Both the position numbers and the translations under genes were made by a program. From positions 562,501 to 626,500 of the forward strand of contig NZ_LMLW01000008.1 in NCBI RefSeq assembly GCF_001422045.1: 64,000 nt of DNA, written 5' to 3'. Origin of the DNA: Sphingomonas sp. Leaf242. GTDB taxonomy: Bacteria > Pseudomonadota > Alphaproteobacteria > Sphingomonadales > Sphingomonadaceae. Position 1 is the first letter of the stretch, and every line of letters starts with the position of its first letter. Positions 18,191 through 27,578 of this stretch are shown here, in pieces. The notes beneath the pieces were generated by a model. The model ran no database searches. It was not told where the DNA came from and saw only the letters and a list, made by a program, of their open reading frames with translations.

Positions 18191-19321
18191 TTGAGCACCA
18201 GATCGATCGATATAGGCGCCAGCAGCAGTGCCCGGACCAACGACGCGCGCCTGTCCACTGCGATCGCGATCGCGCGGCTGATCGGCATCATGGGGATCGT
18301 CTACGTTCACGCCTGGACCGGGCGCACCGCGGAAGAACTGGCTGCGGTGGCGTTCAGCTGGCAGGCGGTGCTACGAACGCTGCTCGGCGAAGTGTTCGGA
18401 CGGAGCGCGGTGCCGTTGCTAGGGATGATTTCGGGCTGGCTGGTCGTGTCGACCGCGACGAGGCAACCGTACGGCGCGTTCCTGCGTGGCAAGGCGCGCA
18501 CGATCCTGCTGCCGATGGTCTTATGGAACGCAATCGCGCTGGTGCTGGTCGGGGCGGCGGCGACGTTCGGCGATCTGAAGGCGCCCACGCCGTCGAGTAT
18601 CGGATGGACGTTGAACGAACTCGTTCCGATGGTGCATGCCGACGATATCAACGTGCAGATGCCGTTCCTGCGCGATCTGTTCGTCTGCATGATGATCGCG
18701 CCGCTGCTGGTACGCGCGTCGAGCGCGTGGCTGGCGGTGGTCGCGCTGATCGCGGTGGTGTGGAGCGTGTCCGGTGTGCACGTTCCGCTGTTGCTGCGAC
18801 CGCAGATACTGCTCTTCTTCACCGCTGGGATCGCCGCGCGGCGATCTGGCGTGGCGGAGCGGGTGGCGGGGTGGCCTGTCGCCCTATGCGCGCTGCCATT
18901 CGCCGTACTGATCGCGCCGCGGCTGTGGACCGCGCTGCTCGGGAACGCGTTCTTCGATGCACATCCGCATCTGATGGCGGCATTCGACATCGTGTTTCGA
19001 TTGGCCTCCGCGGTGCTGTTCTGGCGGCTGGCCTGGGGCTTGGCGGGGAGCGACGTTGCGGACCGGTTGCGCGGGATTGAGCGCTACGGGTTTCTCGCAT
19101 TCTGCGATCACCTGGTGCTGCTGTGGCTGTTCGGGCCGGTGATCGGATTGGCGACCGGCGCGCTGGGGGCGGGGCTGTATCCGGTATATCTGCTGGTCCA
19201 GCCGTTGCTGGTGCTCGGCGTCACGGTCGTGCTGGGGCGAGTGCTGATGGCGCTCTCGCCGACCGTCGCGCGGGTGCTCAGTGGCGGGCGGCTGGGGCGA
19301 TCGGCTTCAATTACCGCGTGA
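18191..19321 (+). CDS. Membrane acyltransferase (acyltransferase 3 family)
   Basis: A 376-residue integral membrane protein with about ten hydrophobic segments. The first helix carries ARLIGIMGIVYVHAW, matching the R-x10-H motif of the acyltransferase 3 (AT3/OafA-like) family that moves O-acyl groups onto cell-surface glycans. The start is uncertain: TTG at 18191 is the only start codon before the first helix and its ribosome site is weak. Its last 15 bases overlap the converging tonB-like gene. The acceptor is unknown. Confidence 0.7.
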   Translation: MSTRSIDIGASSSARTNDARLSTAIAIARLIGIMGIVYVHAWTGRTAEELAAVAFSWQAVLRTLLGEVFGRSAVPLLGMISGWLVVSTATRQPYGAFLRGKARTILLPMVLWNAIALVLVGAAATFGDLKAPTPSSIGWTLNELVPMVHADDINVQMPFLRDLFVCMMIAPLLVRASSAWLAVVALIAVVWSVSGVHVPLLLRPQILLFFTAGIAARRSGVAERVAGWPVALCALPFAVLIAPRLWTALLGNAFFDAHPHLMAAFDIVFRLASAVLFWRLAWGLAGSDVADRLRGIERYGFLAFCDHLVLLWLFGPVIGLATGALGAGLYPVYLLVQPLLVLGVTVVLGRVLMALSPTVARVLSGGRLGRSASITA

Positions 19322-20068
19322 CGGCGGATCGAGTTGGTTCACCCATTCCTGGTTATGGACGACGGTAGAGCGCACCGGGCGGCCGGTGGCGTCGAGCCAG
19401 GGGCGGTAGCGGAAGCGCAGTTCGATCAGGCGGCAGGTGGTCGCGTCGAGCACCGCATTGCCGCTCGAGCGCGTGACCATGCAGTGCGTGACGCTGCCGT
19501 TGGTCTCGACGGTGTAGCGTACGCCGACGACCCCGCCCGCCCCGATCACGGCTTCGGCGTTGGGGAAGTCCTTGTTCTTGAAGCGACCTTTCAAAAGACG
19601 GGGTGGAGTCTCGTCGCCACCGTCGCCGTCGCCACTCCCGGAGCGACCGCTGCCGGTGCCGGTCCCCTCGCCGCCTGCGCCCGTGCCGGGTCCGGGGACG
19701 GGCGCGGCGCCCGTCGTGGCGTCGTTGCCGGGGCCTGGGTTCAGCGTGGCGATAACCGGGGGCGGTGGAACGATCGGGGGGACGATCGGCTTCGGGACGA
19801 CGAGTTCGGTCGCCTTCGAGCGGAGGTTCGCGGGGGACGCCGCACCTTCGGGACGGTAGCTTTTCGCGGGGCGGGGGACGATCTTTTCGGGCGGCGGCGG
19901 TGGAGGGGATTTCGGGCTAACCGCGAACGTCTTCAGCGCGTCGGGGATAGCGGTGGGAATGCTGACGCCGAGCCCGAGGATCAGCGCGTAGCCGATGACG
20001 GCGCAGAGTGTCGCGGCGCCGACGGCGGATATCAGGCGGTCGCGCGGGTTCGAGTGGACGCCGTACAT
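19307..20068 (-). CDS. TonB-like energy transducer
   Basis: A 253-residue protein with TonB layout: a single N-terminal membrane helix (about residues 11-36), a proline-rich spacer (SPPPPPPEKIVPRP and a run of PIVPP), a glycine/threonine-rich linker, and a C-terminal TonB-type domain GVVGVRYTVETNGSVTHC (about residue 178 on) ending in a RSTVVHNQEW strand. It would pass proton-motive force energy to outer-membrane receptors. No ExbB/ExbD or receptor genes are nearby. It overlaps the end of the acyltransferase gene on the other strand by 15 bases. Confidence 0.85.
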   Translation of the reverse strand: MYGVHSNPRDRLISAVGAATLCAVIGYALILGLGVSIPTAIPDALKTFAVSPKSPPPPPPEKIVPRPAKSYRPEGAASPANLRSKATELVVPKPIVPPIVPPPPVIATLNPGPGNDATTGAAPVPGPGTGAGGEGTGTGSGRSGSGDGDGGDETPPRLLKGRFKNKDFPNAEAVIGAGGVVGVRYTVETNGSVTHCMVTRSSGNAVLDATTCRLIELRFRYRPWLDATGRPVRSTVVHNQEWVNQLDPPSRGN

Positions 20069-20173
20069 GCTGGATAATTGGGGAGGCGGGCATTGTGCGG
20101 CAACTGCGCATGAGGGCGCGATGACGATCTCAGTACTCCGGACGTGTTCGGTACTTATCCCGCTTCGACAGAT

Positions 20174-20284
20174 GCACCTCCCCGGCGCAGGCCGGGGTCC
20201 AAGTGGAAAGGTCGATGTAACGAAGGACCGCCCGCCGTTACCTCCTTTTCCCAATTGGGCCCCGGCCTTCGCCGGGGAGGTGCT
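20174..20284. repeat. Palindromic intergenic repeat, family A, copy 3
   Basis: Arms GCACCTCCCCGGCGCAGGCC and GGCCTTCGCCGGGGAGGTGC, with GGAAAGG and TAACGAAGG in the centre as in copy 1. It occupies part of the 431-bp gap between the tonB-like gene and etfA; no gene is seen in that gap. Confidence 0.8.
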
Positions 20285-20401
20285 CACTTGGGTCAGATAG
20301 ACCGCGGTTTGTAAGCGTATCGGTTCGACGTCGGCCGACCTGTACGTTCGGTAGACACTGGACGGGCGGTACGACCGAAGTCACACCGCCCGTTCGTGGC
20401 G

Positions 20402-20461
20402 CGCGACGCGGGAGTAAATCCCGCGTCGTCGGTCGGCGCTGCAGCGCCGCCGGCCGGGCTT
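20402..20461. repeat. Tandem-hairpin repeat, family F, copy 1
   Basis: Two adjacent hairpins (GACGCGGG/CCCGCGTC, then GGCGCTGCAGCGCC) followed by GCCGGCCGGGCTT. The order of elements and the ending are shared with a second copy at 24490-24544. A separate simple hairpin, GGGCGGT/ACCGCCC, lies just upstream at 20364-20391. Confidence 0.55.
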
Positions 20462-20499
20462 GCTGTTGCGCGAGGCTTCGCCCGCGCAGCGGCATTCGC

Positions 20500-21429
20500 C
20501 TACAGCTTCGCCGTCAATTCCGGCACGATCTTGAACAGATCGCCGACCAGGCCGATGTCCGCGACCTGGAAGATCGGCGCGTCCTCGTCCTTGTTGATCG
20601 CGATGATGACCTTCGAGTCCTTCATCCCCGCAAGATGCTGGATCGCGCCCGAGATGCCGACCGCGACATACACTTCCGGGGCGACGATCTTGCCGGTCTG
20701 GCCGACCTGATAGTCGTTCGGCGCATAGCCTGCGTCGACCGCGGCGCGCGATGCGCCGACGCCGGCGCCGAGCTTGTCGGCCAGCGGATCGATCATCGCG
20801 TGGAACTGGTCGCTCGAAGCGAGCGCGCGGCCACCCGAGACAATGATCTTCGCGCTGGTCAGTTCGGGGCGCTCGTTCTTGGCGATCTCCGAGCCGGCGA
20901 AGGTCGACAGACCCTTGTCGCCGGTCGATGCGACCGCCTCGATCTCGCCCGAACCACCCTCGGTAGCGGCCTTGGCGAATGCCGTGCCGCGCACCGTGAT
21001 GACCTTCTTCGCGTCGGTCGACTGCACCGTCGCGATCGCATTGCCTGCGTAGATCGGCCGCGTGAACGTGTCTTCGCTCTCGACCGACAGGATGTCGCTG
21101 ATCTGCATGACGTCGAGCAACGCTGCCACGCGAGGGGCGATGTTCTTGCCATGCGTGGTCGACGGCGCGACGAACGCATCGTGGCTGGCCATCAGCTCGA
21201 CGATCAGCGGCGCGACGTTCTCGGCCAGCGCATGCGCGAATGCCGCGTCGTCCGCGACATGCACCTTGCCGACGCCAGCGATCTTCGCAGCCGCGGCAGC
21301 GACGCCATCGACGCCCTGGCCGACGACCAGCAGATGGACTTCGCCGAGCTGCGATGCGGCCGTAACCGCCGACAGCGTGGCATCCTTGACGGCCTGACCG
21401 TCATGTTCGACCCAAACCAATGTCTTCAT
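20500..21429 (-). CDS. etfA: Electron transfer flavoprotein subunit alpha
   Basis: A 309-residue EtfA, the FAD-binding subunit that passes electrons from acyl-CoA and other dehydrogenases to ETF-ubiquinone oxidoreductase. The C-terminal FAD-binding part is clear: [49 protein letters not shown] and IINKDED-like [10 protein letters not shown]. Length is normal. It follows etfB in the same direction with about 90 bases between, a gap that contains a palindromic repeat. Confidence 0.95.
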   Translation of the reverse strand: MKTLVWVEHDGQAVKDATLSAVTAASQLGEVHLLVVGQGVDGVAAAAAKIAGVGKVHVADDAAFAHALAENVAPLIVELMASHDAFVAPSTTHGKNIAPRVAALLDVMQISDILSVESEDTFTRPIYAGNAIATVQSTDAKKVITVRGTAFAKAATEGGSGEIEAVASTGDKGLSTFAGSEIAKNERPELTSAKIIVSGGRALASSDQFHAMIDPLADKLGAGVGASRAAVDAGYAPNDYQVGQTGKIVAPEVYVAVGISGAIQHLAGMKDSKVIIAINKDEDAPIFQVADIGLVGDLFKIVPELTAKL

Positions 21430-21450
21430 GACAAAACCTTTTCCAAAATT

Positions 21451-21515
21451 CCGTTCGGGCTGAGCGAAGTCGAAGTCCATGGGGCATGCCCTTCGACTTC
21501 GCTCAGGGCGAACGG
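21451..21515. repeat. Palindromic intergenic repeat, family E, between etfB and etfA
   Basis: A long hairpin with arms CTGAGCGAAGTCGAAG and CTTCGACTTCGCTCAG inside CCGTTCG/CGAACGG. This type of element is common between genes in sphingomonads. It separates etfB and etfA and could modulate their relative mRNA levels. Confidence 0.8.
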
Positions 21516-21519
21516 GAGA

Positions 21520-22266
21520 TTACTTGGCGACGCCCATTTCCTTGAGCTTGCCGACCAGCGCGTCGACATCGGCGACCTTGATCCCGGCCGAGCGCTTGGC
21601 GGGCTCGACCACCTTCAGCGTGGTCAGGCGCGGCGTCACGTCGACGCCGAAATCGGCCGGCGTCTTCTGCGCCATCGGCTTCGACTTCGCCTTCATGATG
21701 TTCGGCAGCGAGGCATAGCGCGGCTCGTTGAGGCGAAGATCGGTGGTGATGATCGCGGGCAGCTTGAGCGTGTCCGTCTCCGCGCCGCCATCGACTTCGC
21801 GCGTCACGTTGACCGAACCGTCGGCGATCTCGACCTTCGACGCGAACGTGCCCTGACCCCAGTTCAGGAGGCCGGCGAGCATCTGCCCGGTCTGGTTGTT
21901 GTCGTCGTCGATCGCCTGCTTGCCGAGGATCACGAGGTCGGGCTTTTCCTCCTCGACGATCTTGGCGAGGATCTTGGCGACGCCCAGCGGCTCGACCTTG
22001 GTCTCGCTGACGACGAGAATCGCGCGGTCTGCACCCATCGCGAGCGCAGTGCGGAGCGTTTCCTGGCTCTTCTGCTCGCCGATCGAGACGACGACGATCT
22101 CGGTGACGCCCTTGTCCTTGAGGCGAATGGCTTCTTCGACCGCGATCTCGTCGAACGGGTTCATGCTCATCTTGACGTTCGCCAGATCGACGCCCGTTCC
22201 GTCCGCCTTCACGCGAGGCTTCACGTTGTAGTCAAGCACGCGCTTGACCGGCACCAGCACCTTCAT
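21520..22266 (-). CDS. etfB: Electron transfer flavoprotein subunit beta
   Basis: A 248-residue EtfB, the AMP-binding partner of EtfA. Signatures seen are [19 protein letters not shown] at the start, [16 protein letters not shown] (residues 35-50) and [20 protein letters not shown] around residue 115. The ATG at 22266 follows AGGAA by about six bases; an upstream in-frame start at 22281 is less well placed. It is the first gene of the etfBA unit. Confidence 0.95.
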   Translation of the reverse strand: MKVLVPVKRVLDYNVKPRVKADGTGVDLANVKMSMNPFDEIAVEEAIRLKDKGVTEIVVVSIGEQKSQETLRTALAMGADRAILVVSETKVEPLGVAKILAKIVEEEKPDLVILGKQAIDDDNNQTGQMLAGLLNWGQGTFASKVEIADGSVNVTREVDGGAETDTLKLPAIITTDLRLNEPRYASLPNIMKAKSKPMAQKTPADFGVDVTPRLTTLKVVEPAKRSAGIKVADVDALVGKLKEMGVAK

Positions 22267-22443
22267 CGGGGTTCCTTCCAAGGTGAATCTATTCGTTTCG
22301 CCCGCTGGTTACCCGGCGGCGTTGGCCGGACAGATGGCGGTTTCGCGTCGTTTTCGCAAGTCCGGTATGGAAACATCGCTATGCCGTAGCGTCACGGCGA
22401 GATGCCGATCGGACCACCTGCCAAGTAGCTTACGACATCAACG

Positions 22444-22474
22444 AAAAAGGGCCCGGACGTTTCCGTCCGAGCCC
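22444..22474 (-). terminator. Intrinsic terminator of sucC
   Basis: On the minus strand an 11-bp stem GGGCTCGGACG/CGTCCGGGCCC with a GAAA tetraloop is followed directly by TTTTT. It lies 37 bases after the sucC stop, so sucC is probably transcribed separately from etfBA. Confidence 0.8.
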
Positions 22475-22511
22475 CTCTTTTCGCAGAATCAGTATGCGAG
22501 GTCGACAGCGG

Positions 22512-23714
<1,203 letters not shown>

Positions 23715-23807
23715 CGGGAAGGCTCCACGCAATTTTTAGGAAACTCGGGAATTGGTTGGGCGTAAAGCACAGGGCGGGCTGCAAATCCACCCTTAAGGCA
23801 TATGCAC

Positions 23808-23824
23808 TTGCGTCTCGTTCGCAA
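23808..23824. promoter_or_regulatory. Palindromic operator-like site TTGCG-N7-CGCAA
   Basis: A 17-base inverted repeat with perfect 5-bp arms lies in the 320-bp gap between divergent sucC and the PilZ gene, about 94 bases upstream of the sucC start. The spacing and arms resemble alphaproteobacterial Fur/Irr-type operators, but the match is by eye only. The rest of the gap shows no gene. Confidence 0.35.
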
Positions 23825-24034
23825 TAGACTGGCTTGTCTAACCATGCGCATTGAGTTTTAGGTAGTTTTTGGGTGCCGGCGTTGGCCGCGTTAGCCCTAG
23901 CTACAGCTCAAGCTTTATGTCGCGTTTCGATCGTGACGTCCTAAGATTGCCCAGAAGTATCGCTAAAACGCAGATATGTTCGGCGTGCGATCGCGTTTGC
24001 ATAAAAGTAACCCTTTTCAGGGCATTATCCTCGC

Positions 24035-24364
24035 ATGACACAGCCTGCGACTCCATTGCCCCACGATCTGACCAGCGAAGAGCTCCGTCAGTCGCTCCGC
24101 AAAGCGGTGAAGATGCGGGCGCATTTGCGCGATCGTGGTCAGACACGGTTCGAGATCGAGGTCACCGACCTGTCGCTCTCGGGGTTTCGCGCGGAAACCA
24201 GCTTCACGCTCTGGCCGGGAACGGTGGTGTGGCTGACGCTGCCGGGACTCGCCGCGCTGGAGGCGGTCGTGGCGTGGCGCGACAAGTTCAAATATGGCTG
24301 CGCGTTTGCCAAGCCGCTGCATCCGGCAGTGTTCGATCATATTGTTGCGCTAAGCCAGCGATAG
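24035..24364 (+). CDS. PilZ domain protein (single domain)
   Basis: A 109-residue soluble protein made of one PilZ domain, the c-di-GMP-binding fold. The DxSxxG motif appears as TDLSLSGFR (about residues 46-54) and the last strand as YGCAFAKPL. The N-terminal RxxxR c-di-GMP motif is not clean (RKAVKMR), so ligand binding is uncertain. It stands alone between sucC and rlmE. Confidence 0.8.
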   Translation: MTQPATPLPHDLTSEELRQSLRKAVKMRAHLRDRGQTRFEIEVTDLSLSGFRAETSFTLWPGTVVWLTLPGLAALEAVVAWRDKFKYGCAFAKPLHPAVFDHIVALSQR

Positions 24365-24489
24365 GCTCGGCGACGCCCGAGCCGATGCGCGAACGCGCAA
24401 TCGCTGGCTCGGCCGGTGGGTCGCGTTGGCGATCCCATCCGACGACGGCTTTGCCGGCGGCCTTGTCGAAAGAAGCAGAGCAAAGCAGG

Positions 24490-24544
24490 TCGCGCCGTGG
24501 CAAAGCCACGTCGTCAGTCGTCGCTGTGCGACGCTGGCCGGGCT
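24490..24544. repeat. Tandem-hairpin repeat, family F, copy 2
   Basis: Two adjacent hairpins (CGTGGCAAAGCCACG, then GTCGCTGTGCGAC) followed by GCTGGCCGGGCTT. The element order and ending match copy 1 at 20402-20461 although the stem bases differ, as expected for compensatory change. It lies 25 bases after the rlmE stop. Confidence 0.5.
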
Positions 24545-24568
24545 TTCGACTTATCCGAAATAGCTGCG

Positions 24569-25240
24569 CTATTTTGGGTCTCGGCCTTTAAACCCCTGCG
24601 CGACCACGAACCATTCCACCGACCCCTTGCGACTCGCGGGCGGCTTGGCGTGCTTCACCGTCTTGAAGTTGCGCTTCATCTCCGCGACCAGCTCCGAATC
24701 GGCGCCTCCCGCGAACACCTTCGATACGAACGTGCCACCCGGCTCCAACACCTCGCATGCAAAATGCAGAGCGGTCTCGACCAGCGCCATCGTCCTGAGC
24801 GCATCGGTCTGCGGATGTCCGACCGTGTTCGCCGCCATGTCGGACAACACCAGATCCGGCGCGCCGCCCAAGGCCTCGATCAGCTTGCCCGGTGCGGCAT
24901 CGTCGAGGAAATCCATCTCGAAGATCGTCACGCCTTCGATCGGATCGACCGGCAGCAAGTCGATCCCGACCACCGCAGCCTTGGGAATCCGCCGCCGAAT
25001 CACCTGCGCCCAGCCGCCCGGCGCGATGCCGAGATCGACGACGCGCTTCGACCCGCGGATCAGCTCGAATCGCTCGTCGAGCTCGATCAGCTTGTACGCG
25101 GCCCGGCTGCGATAGCCGTCGGCCTTCGCGCGCTTCACGTACGGATCGTTCAACTGACGCTCAAGCCAGCGCGTCGACTGCGCGGTGCGTTTCCGCGCGG
25201 TCAGAACGCGGACGTGTCCGCCGGAGCCGCCGCGGCTCAT
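24569..25240 (-). CDS. rlmE: 23S rRNA (uridine-2'-O-)-methyltransferase RlmE (FtsJ/RrmJ)
   Basis: A 223-residue SAM-dependent methyltransferase that modifies U2552 of 23S rRNA. The SAM motif is VVDLGIAPGGWAQV (about residue 65). The K-D-K-E catalytic tetrad is recognisable in AAYKLIEL, LVLSDMAANTVGH, FVSKVFAGG and SVEWFVVAQGF. An N-terminal extension rich in Gly and Arg precedes the core. The ATG at 25240 overlaps the stop of the Ppx/GppA gene (ATGA), a common order in alphaproteobacteria. Confidence 0.95.
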   Translation of the reverse strand: MSRGGSGGHVRVLTARKRTAQSTRWLERQLNDPYVKRAKADGYRSRAAYKLIELDERFELIRGSKRVVDLGIAPGGWAQVIRRRIPKAAVVGIDLLPVDPIEGVTIFEMDFLDDAAPGKLIEALGGAPDLVLSDMAANTVGHPQTDALRTMALVETALHFACEVLEPGGTFVSKVFAGGADSELVAEMKRNFKTVKHAKPPASRKGSVEWFVVAQGFKGRDPK

Positions 25241-26298
25241 GCTGCCACTCCTGACTTGCCTGGTTTGGGCGCGCCCATCAGGCGGCGGAGAATGCCCTCG
25301 CGAATGCCGCGGTCGGCAATGCCGAGCCGTTCGGCGGGCCACAAATCCATGATCGTCTCCAGAATGGCACAGCCCGCGACCACCAGGTCGGCGCGCTCGT
25401 TGCCGATGCACGGCAGCTTGGCGCGCTCCGTGATCGACATGTGGGAAAGGTCGGCGCTGATCTTGCGCATCGCCGAGGCGGGCACGATCAGCCCGTCGAC
25501 CACCGAGCGGTCGTAATGGCTGAGCCCGAGATGCACGCTGCCAAGCGTCGTCACCGTGCCGCTGGTGCCGAGCAGCCGGGGGCGCGCGACCTGCCGGGGC
25601 AGGCGGCTGGCGAACCCCGCGAAACTGTCCGCGACGACGCCGCGCATCCGCGCATAGGCGGCACGGCGACCTTCCACGCCTTCGCCGCCGCCGGCATGCT
25701 CGGTCAGCGACACCACGCCCCATGGCGCCGAATGCCAGTCGAGCACGGTCGGGATCGGCGTCGAGGTATCGATCAGCACGAGTTCGGTCGACCCGCCGCC
25801 GATATCGAACACGAGCGCGGGATCCTCGCCAGGCTCGATCAGCGCATGGCAGCCGAGCACGGCCAGCCGCGCCTCCTCCTCGGCGGAAATGATGTCGAGA
25901 TGGATTCCCGTCTCGGCGAGCGCGCGGGCGATGAAGTCGGGGCCGTTAGACGCCTGCCGACACGCCTCGGTCGCGACCGACCGCGCCAGCGTGACGTTGC
26001 GGCGCTGCAACTTGTCCGAGCATACCCGCAACGCCGAGATGGTGCGCTCGATCGCCGCGTCGCTCAGCTTGCCGGTCGACGCCAGACCTTCGCCCAACCG
26101 AACGATTCGCGAAAACGCATCGATCACCGCGAACCCGCCCGCCTGCGGTCGCGCGATCAGCAATCGACAATTGTTGGTGCCAAGATCCAGCGCGGCAAAC
26201 GCCTGCGCATCGGCCCACCGCCCTCGACCGGGCCGGGTCGCCGCCGGACGGGCAGGAGACCCCTGCCGGAACGGCATTCGGGTGGAAACATCCCCCAT
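25237..26298 (-). CDS. Ppx/GppA family phosphatase
   Basis: A 353-residue member of the ASKHA-fold exopolyphosphatase / guanosine pentaphosphate phosphatase family. Phosphate-binding loops are ALDLGTNNCRLLIA (about residue 36) and FDIGGGSTELVLID (about residue 165). It is shorter than E. coli Ppx (513 residues) and lacks its C-terminal domains, as usual for the alphaproteobacterial form. It is coupled to rlmE. Whether it acts on polyphosphate or on (p)ppGpp cannot be told from sequence. Confidence 0.9.
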   Translation of the reverse strand: MGDVSTRMPFRQGSPARPAATRPGRGRWADAQAFAALDLGTNNCRLLIARPQAGGFAVIDAFSRIVRLGEGLASTGKLSDAAIERTISALRVCSDKLQRRNVTLARSVATEACRQASNGPDFIARALAETGIHLDIISAEEEARLAVLGCHALIEPGEDPALVFDIGGGSTELVLIDTSTPIPTVLDWHSAPWGVVSLTEHAGGGEGVEGRRAAYARMRGVVADSFAGFASRLPRQVARPRLLGTSGTVTTLGSVHLGLSHYDRSVVDGLIVPASAMRKISADLSHMSITERAKLPCIGNERADLVVAGCAILETIMDLWPAERLGIADRGIREGILRRLMGAPKPGKSGVAA

Positions 26299-26462
26299 CG
26301 CCGCAAAACTCGCTATCTATATCTGCCGCCGCAGGAAAATACCCGCCCGGTGCTTGGCATCGAATGTAGCGGGGTGCAGCGATTACGCAAGCGATGTGGC
26401 GAATCCCTACGATCTTGGCGTTGACAGCCCGACCTCCCCCGCCTAGATCGCGCCCTCGCTGA

Positions 26463-26536
26463 TGCCCCGTCGTCTAATGGTAAGACTGCGGTTTCTGATA
26501 CCGCCTATTGAGGTTCGAATCCTCACGGGGCATCCA
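26463..26536 (+). tRNA. tRNA-Gln (anticodon CTG)
   Basis: A complete cloverleaf: acceptor TGCCCCG/CGGGGCA, anticodon stem GCGGT/ACCGC with loop TTCTGAT (anticodon CTG), T-loop GGTTCGAATC, and an encoded CCA end. It reads CAG glutamine codons. It is not followed by an obvious integrase or attachment-site repeat. Confidence 0.95.
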
Positions 26537-27085
26537 GCGATCCCTCTTAAATCGTCGTGTTCTACCGGTGGCGATGGTCGATTGTCGCCTGCTGCGCGAG
26601 TGGGGAGGGGGGCCGGTCGATTGCGCCGTTGCGAATCCCGCTTGCGGCTGGCCGGCGAACCGCTCCACGCCGTCCACGACGACATTGCGCTCCTGATCGG
26701 GGCGGGGGCTCCGTGGCCGATATTTGGGCGGGTGATGTCGCCTTCGCCGATAGCGAGCGCTGACGATCGGTCAGTCATGCTGGGCGCATGCGAAGCATCG
26801 AGTGCTTGAATTATCCGCTACGCGTCGAGGCGTGGCATAACGTCGGGTCGGCCGGCGGATCGCGGCGGGGATCTATCGGACGCGCTTAGACGCTGGTTAC
26901 GTCAAACCACCCTTCGCGCGAGCAGAGGCAAGCGCTGCTACGCGTTCAGGCTCGACACGTGAGCAATGCGCATCTGCAAACGACCACTCGCGGAAATAAC
27001 GCTCCCGAATCTTAGATCCGGTGGCCGTGTATCATATTCGGTTTGTCACGGGTCCGAAACGACTCGGCGTGGATCCGTGGATCGA
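26537..27085. other. Gene-free stretch after tRNA-Gln
   Basis: About 550 bases with no convincing coding region on either strand. The longer open frames here cross the tRNA or show no domain-like sequence. No integrase remnant or direct repeat of the tRNA 3' end was seen. Confidence 0.5.
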
Positions 27086-27199
27086 TCAATGAAGGACGAC
27101 GAAGCCGATCGCGATCGCCCAACAGGCTGACGACATCGACAATAGTACCAAGGCGCCCTTTGCCTTGCGCGCGTCCCAGGTCGAGCTCAAATGCATCAT
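27086..27199 (-). CDS. Predicted 37-residue single-pass membrane protein
   Basis: A short open frame starting with two ATGs (27199 and 27196), preceded by GGAGAGAG directly upstream. The product has a charged N-terminal part (TWDARKAKG) followed by one hydrophobic helix of about 20 residues (ALVLLSMSSACWAIAIGFVV) and a final His. The layout (positive residues, then helix) fits a small inner-membrane protein. The family is not recognised. It lies alone between tRNA-Gln and ugd, with an AT-rich stretch upstream at about 27225-27285 that could hold its promoter. Confidence 0.45.
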   Translation of the reverse strand: MMHLSSTWDARKAKGALVLLSMSSACWAIAIGFVVLH

Positions 27200-27540
27200 C
27201 TCTCTCCAGCGGCGATTAGCGCCGTCTTGGTAAAAATGTTCTATTGTGAGACAAACATCAAGATATTTTTAGTCATAAAACCGTAACGGCGCGCGATTGT
27301 TCTCGCCCCTTGGCGGCACCCGAGTTCGGCATGCCCGCGGAACGGGCAAAAGACGGTTTCGTGGGCGGACAAACCGGCACGGTATCCGGTTCGAAATTCG
27401 CGGTGCGGGGCAGGCTAAAGGCCCCGCAATACCGGCGAGACATTGCGAGCGGCGATATCGCGAGGCGCGTTTGCGCCAAGCCTCCGACAGGTTTCACTCT
27501 AATCCACGAAGGGCAGGCGTCGGCGGCCCTTCACGGTAAC
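27200..27540. other. Gene-free stretch upstream of the small membrane protein
   Basis: It starts with an AT-rich part (27225-27285), unusual for this genome and likely a promoter for the small gene, and continues as ordinary GC-rich sequence with no supported gene before the ugd terminator. Confidence 0.4.
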
Positions 27541-27570
27541 GCGACCCGACCACGGGCGTGGCCGGGTCGC
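27541..27570 (-). terminator. Hairpin after ugd
   Basis: A 14-bp near-perfect stem (GCGACCCG... /...CGGGTCGC, one mismatch) with a two-base loop lies nine bases after the ugd stop. Only two Ts follow on the minus strand, so it may be a weak or Rho-assisted terminator. Confidence 0.45.
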
Positions 27571-27578
27571 TGCAGCGA

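Noticed and set aside
26462..26809. Plus-strand frame running through tRNA-Gln
   Set aside because: It overlaps the complete tRNA gene and has no recognisable domain.
26463..27085. Genomic island attachment site at tRNA-Gln
   Set aside because: No integrase gene and no direct repeat of the tRNA 3' end were found within the following kilobase.
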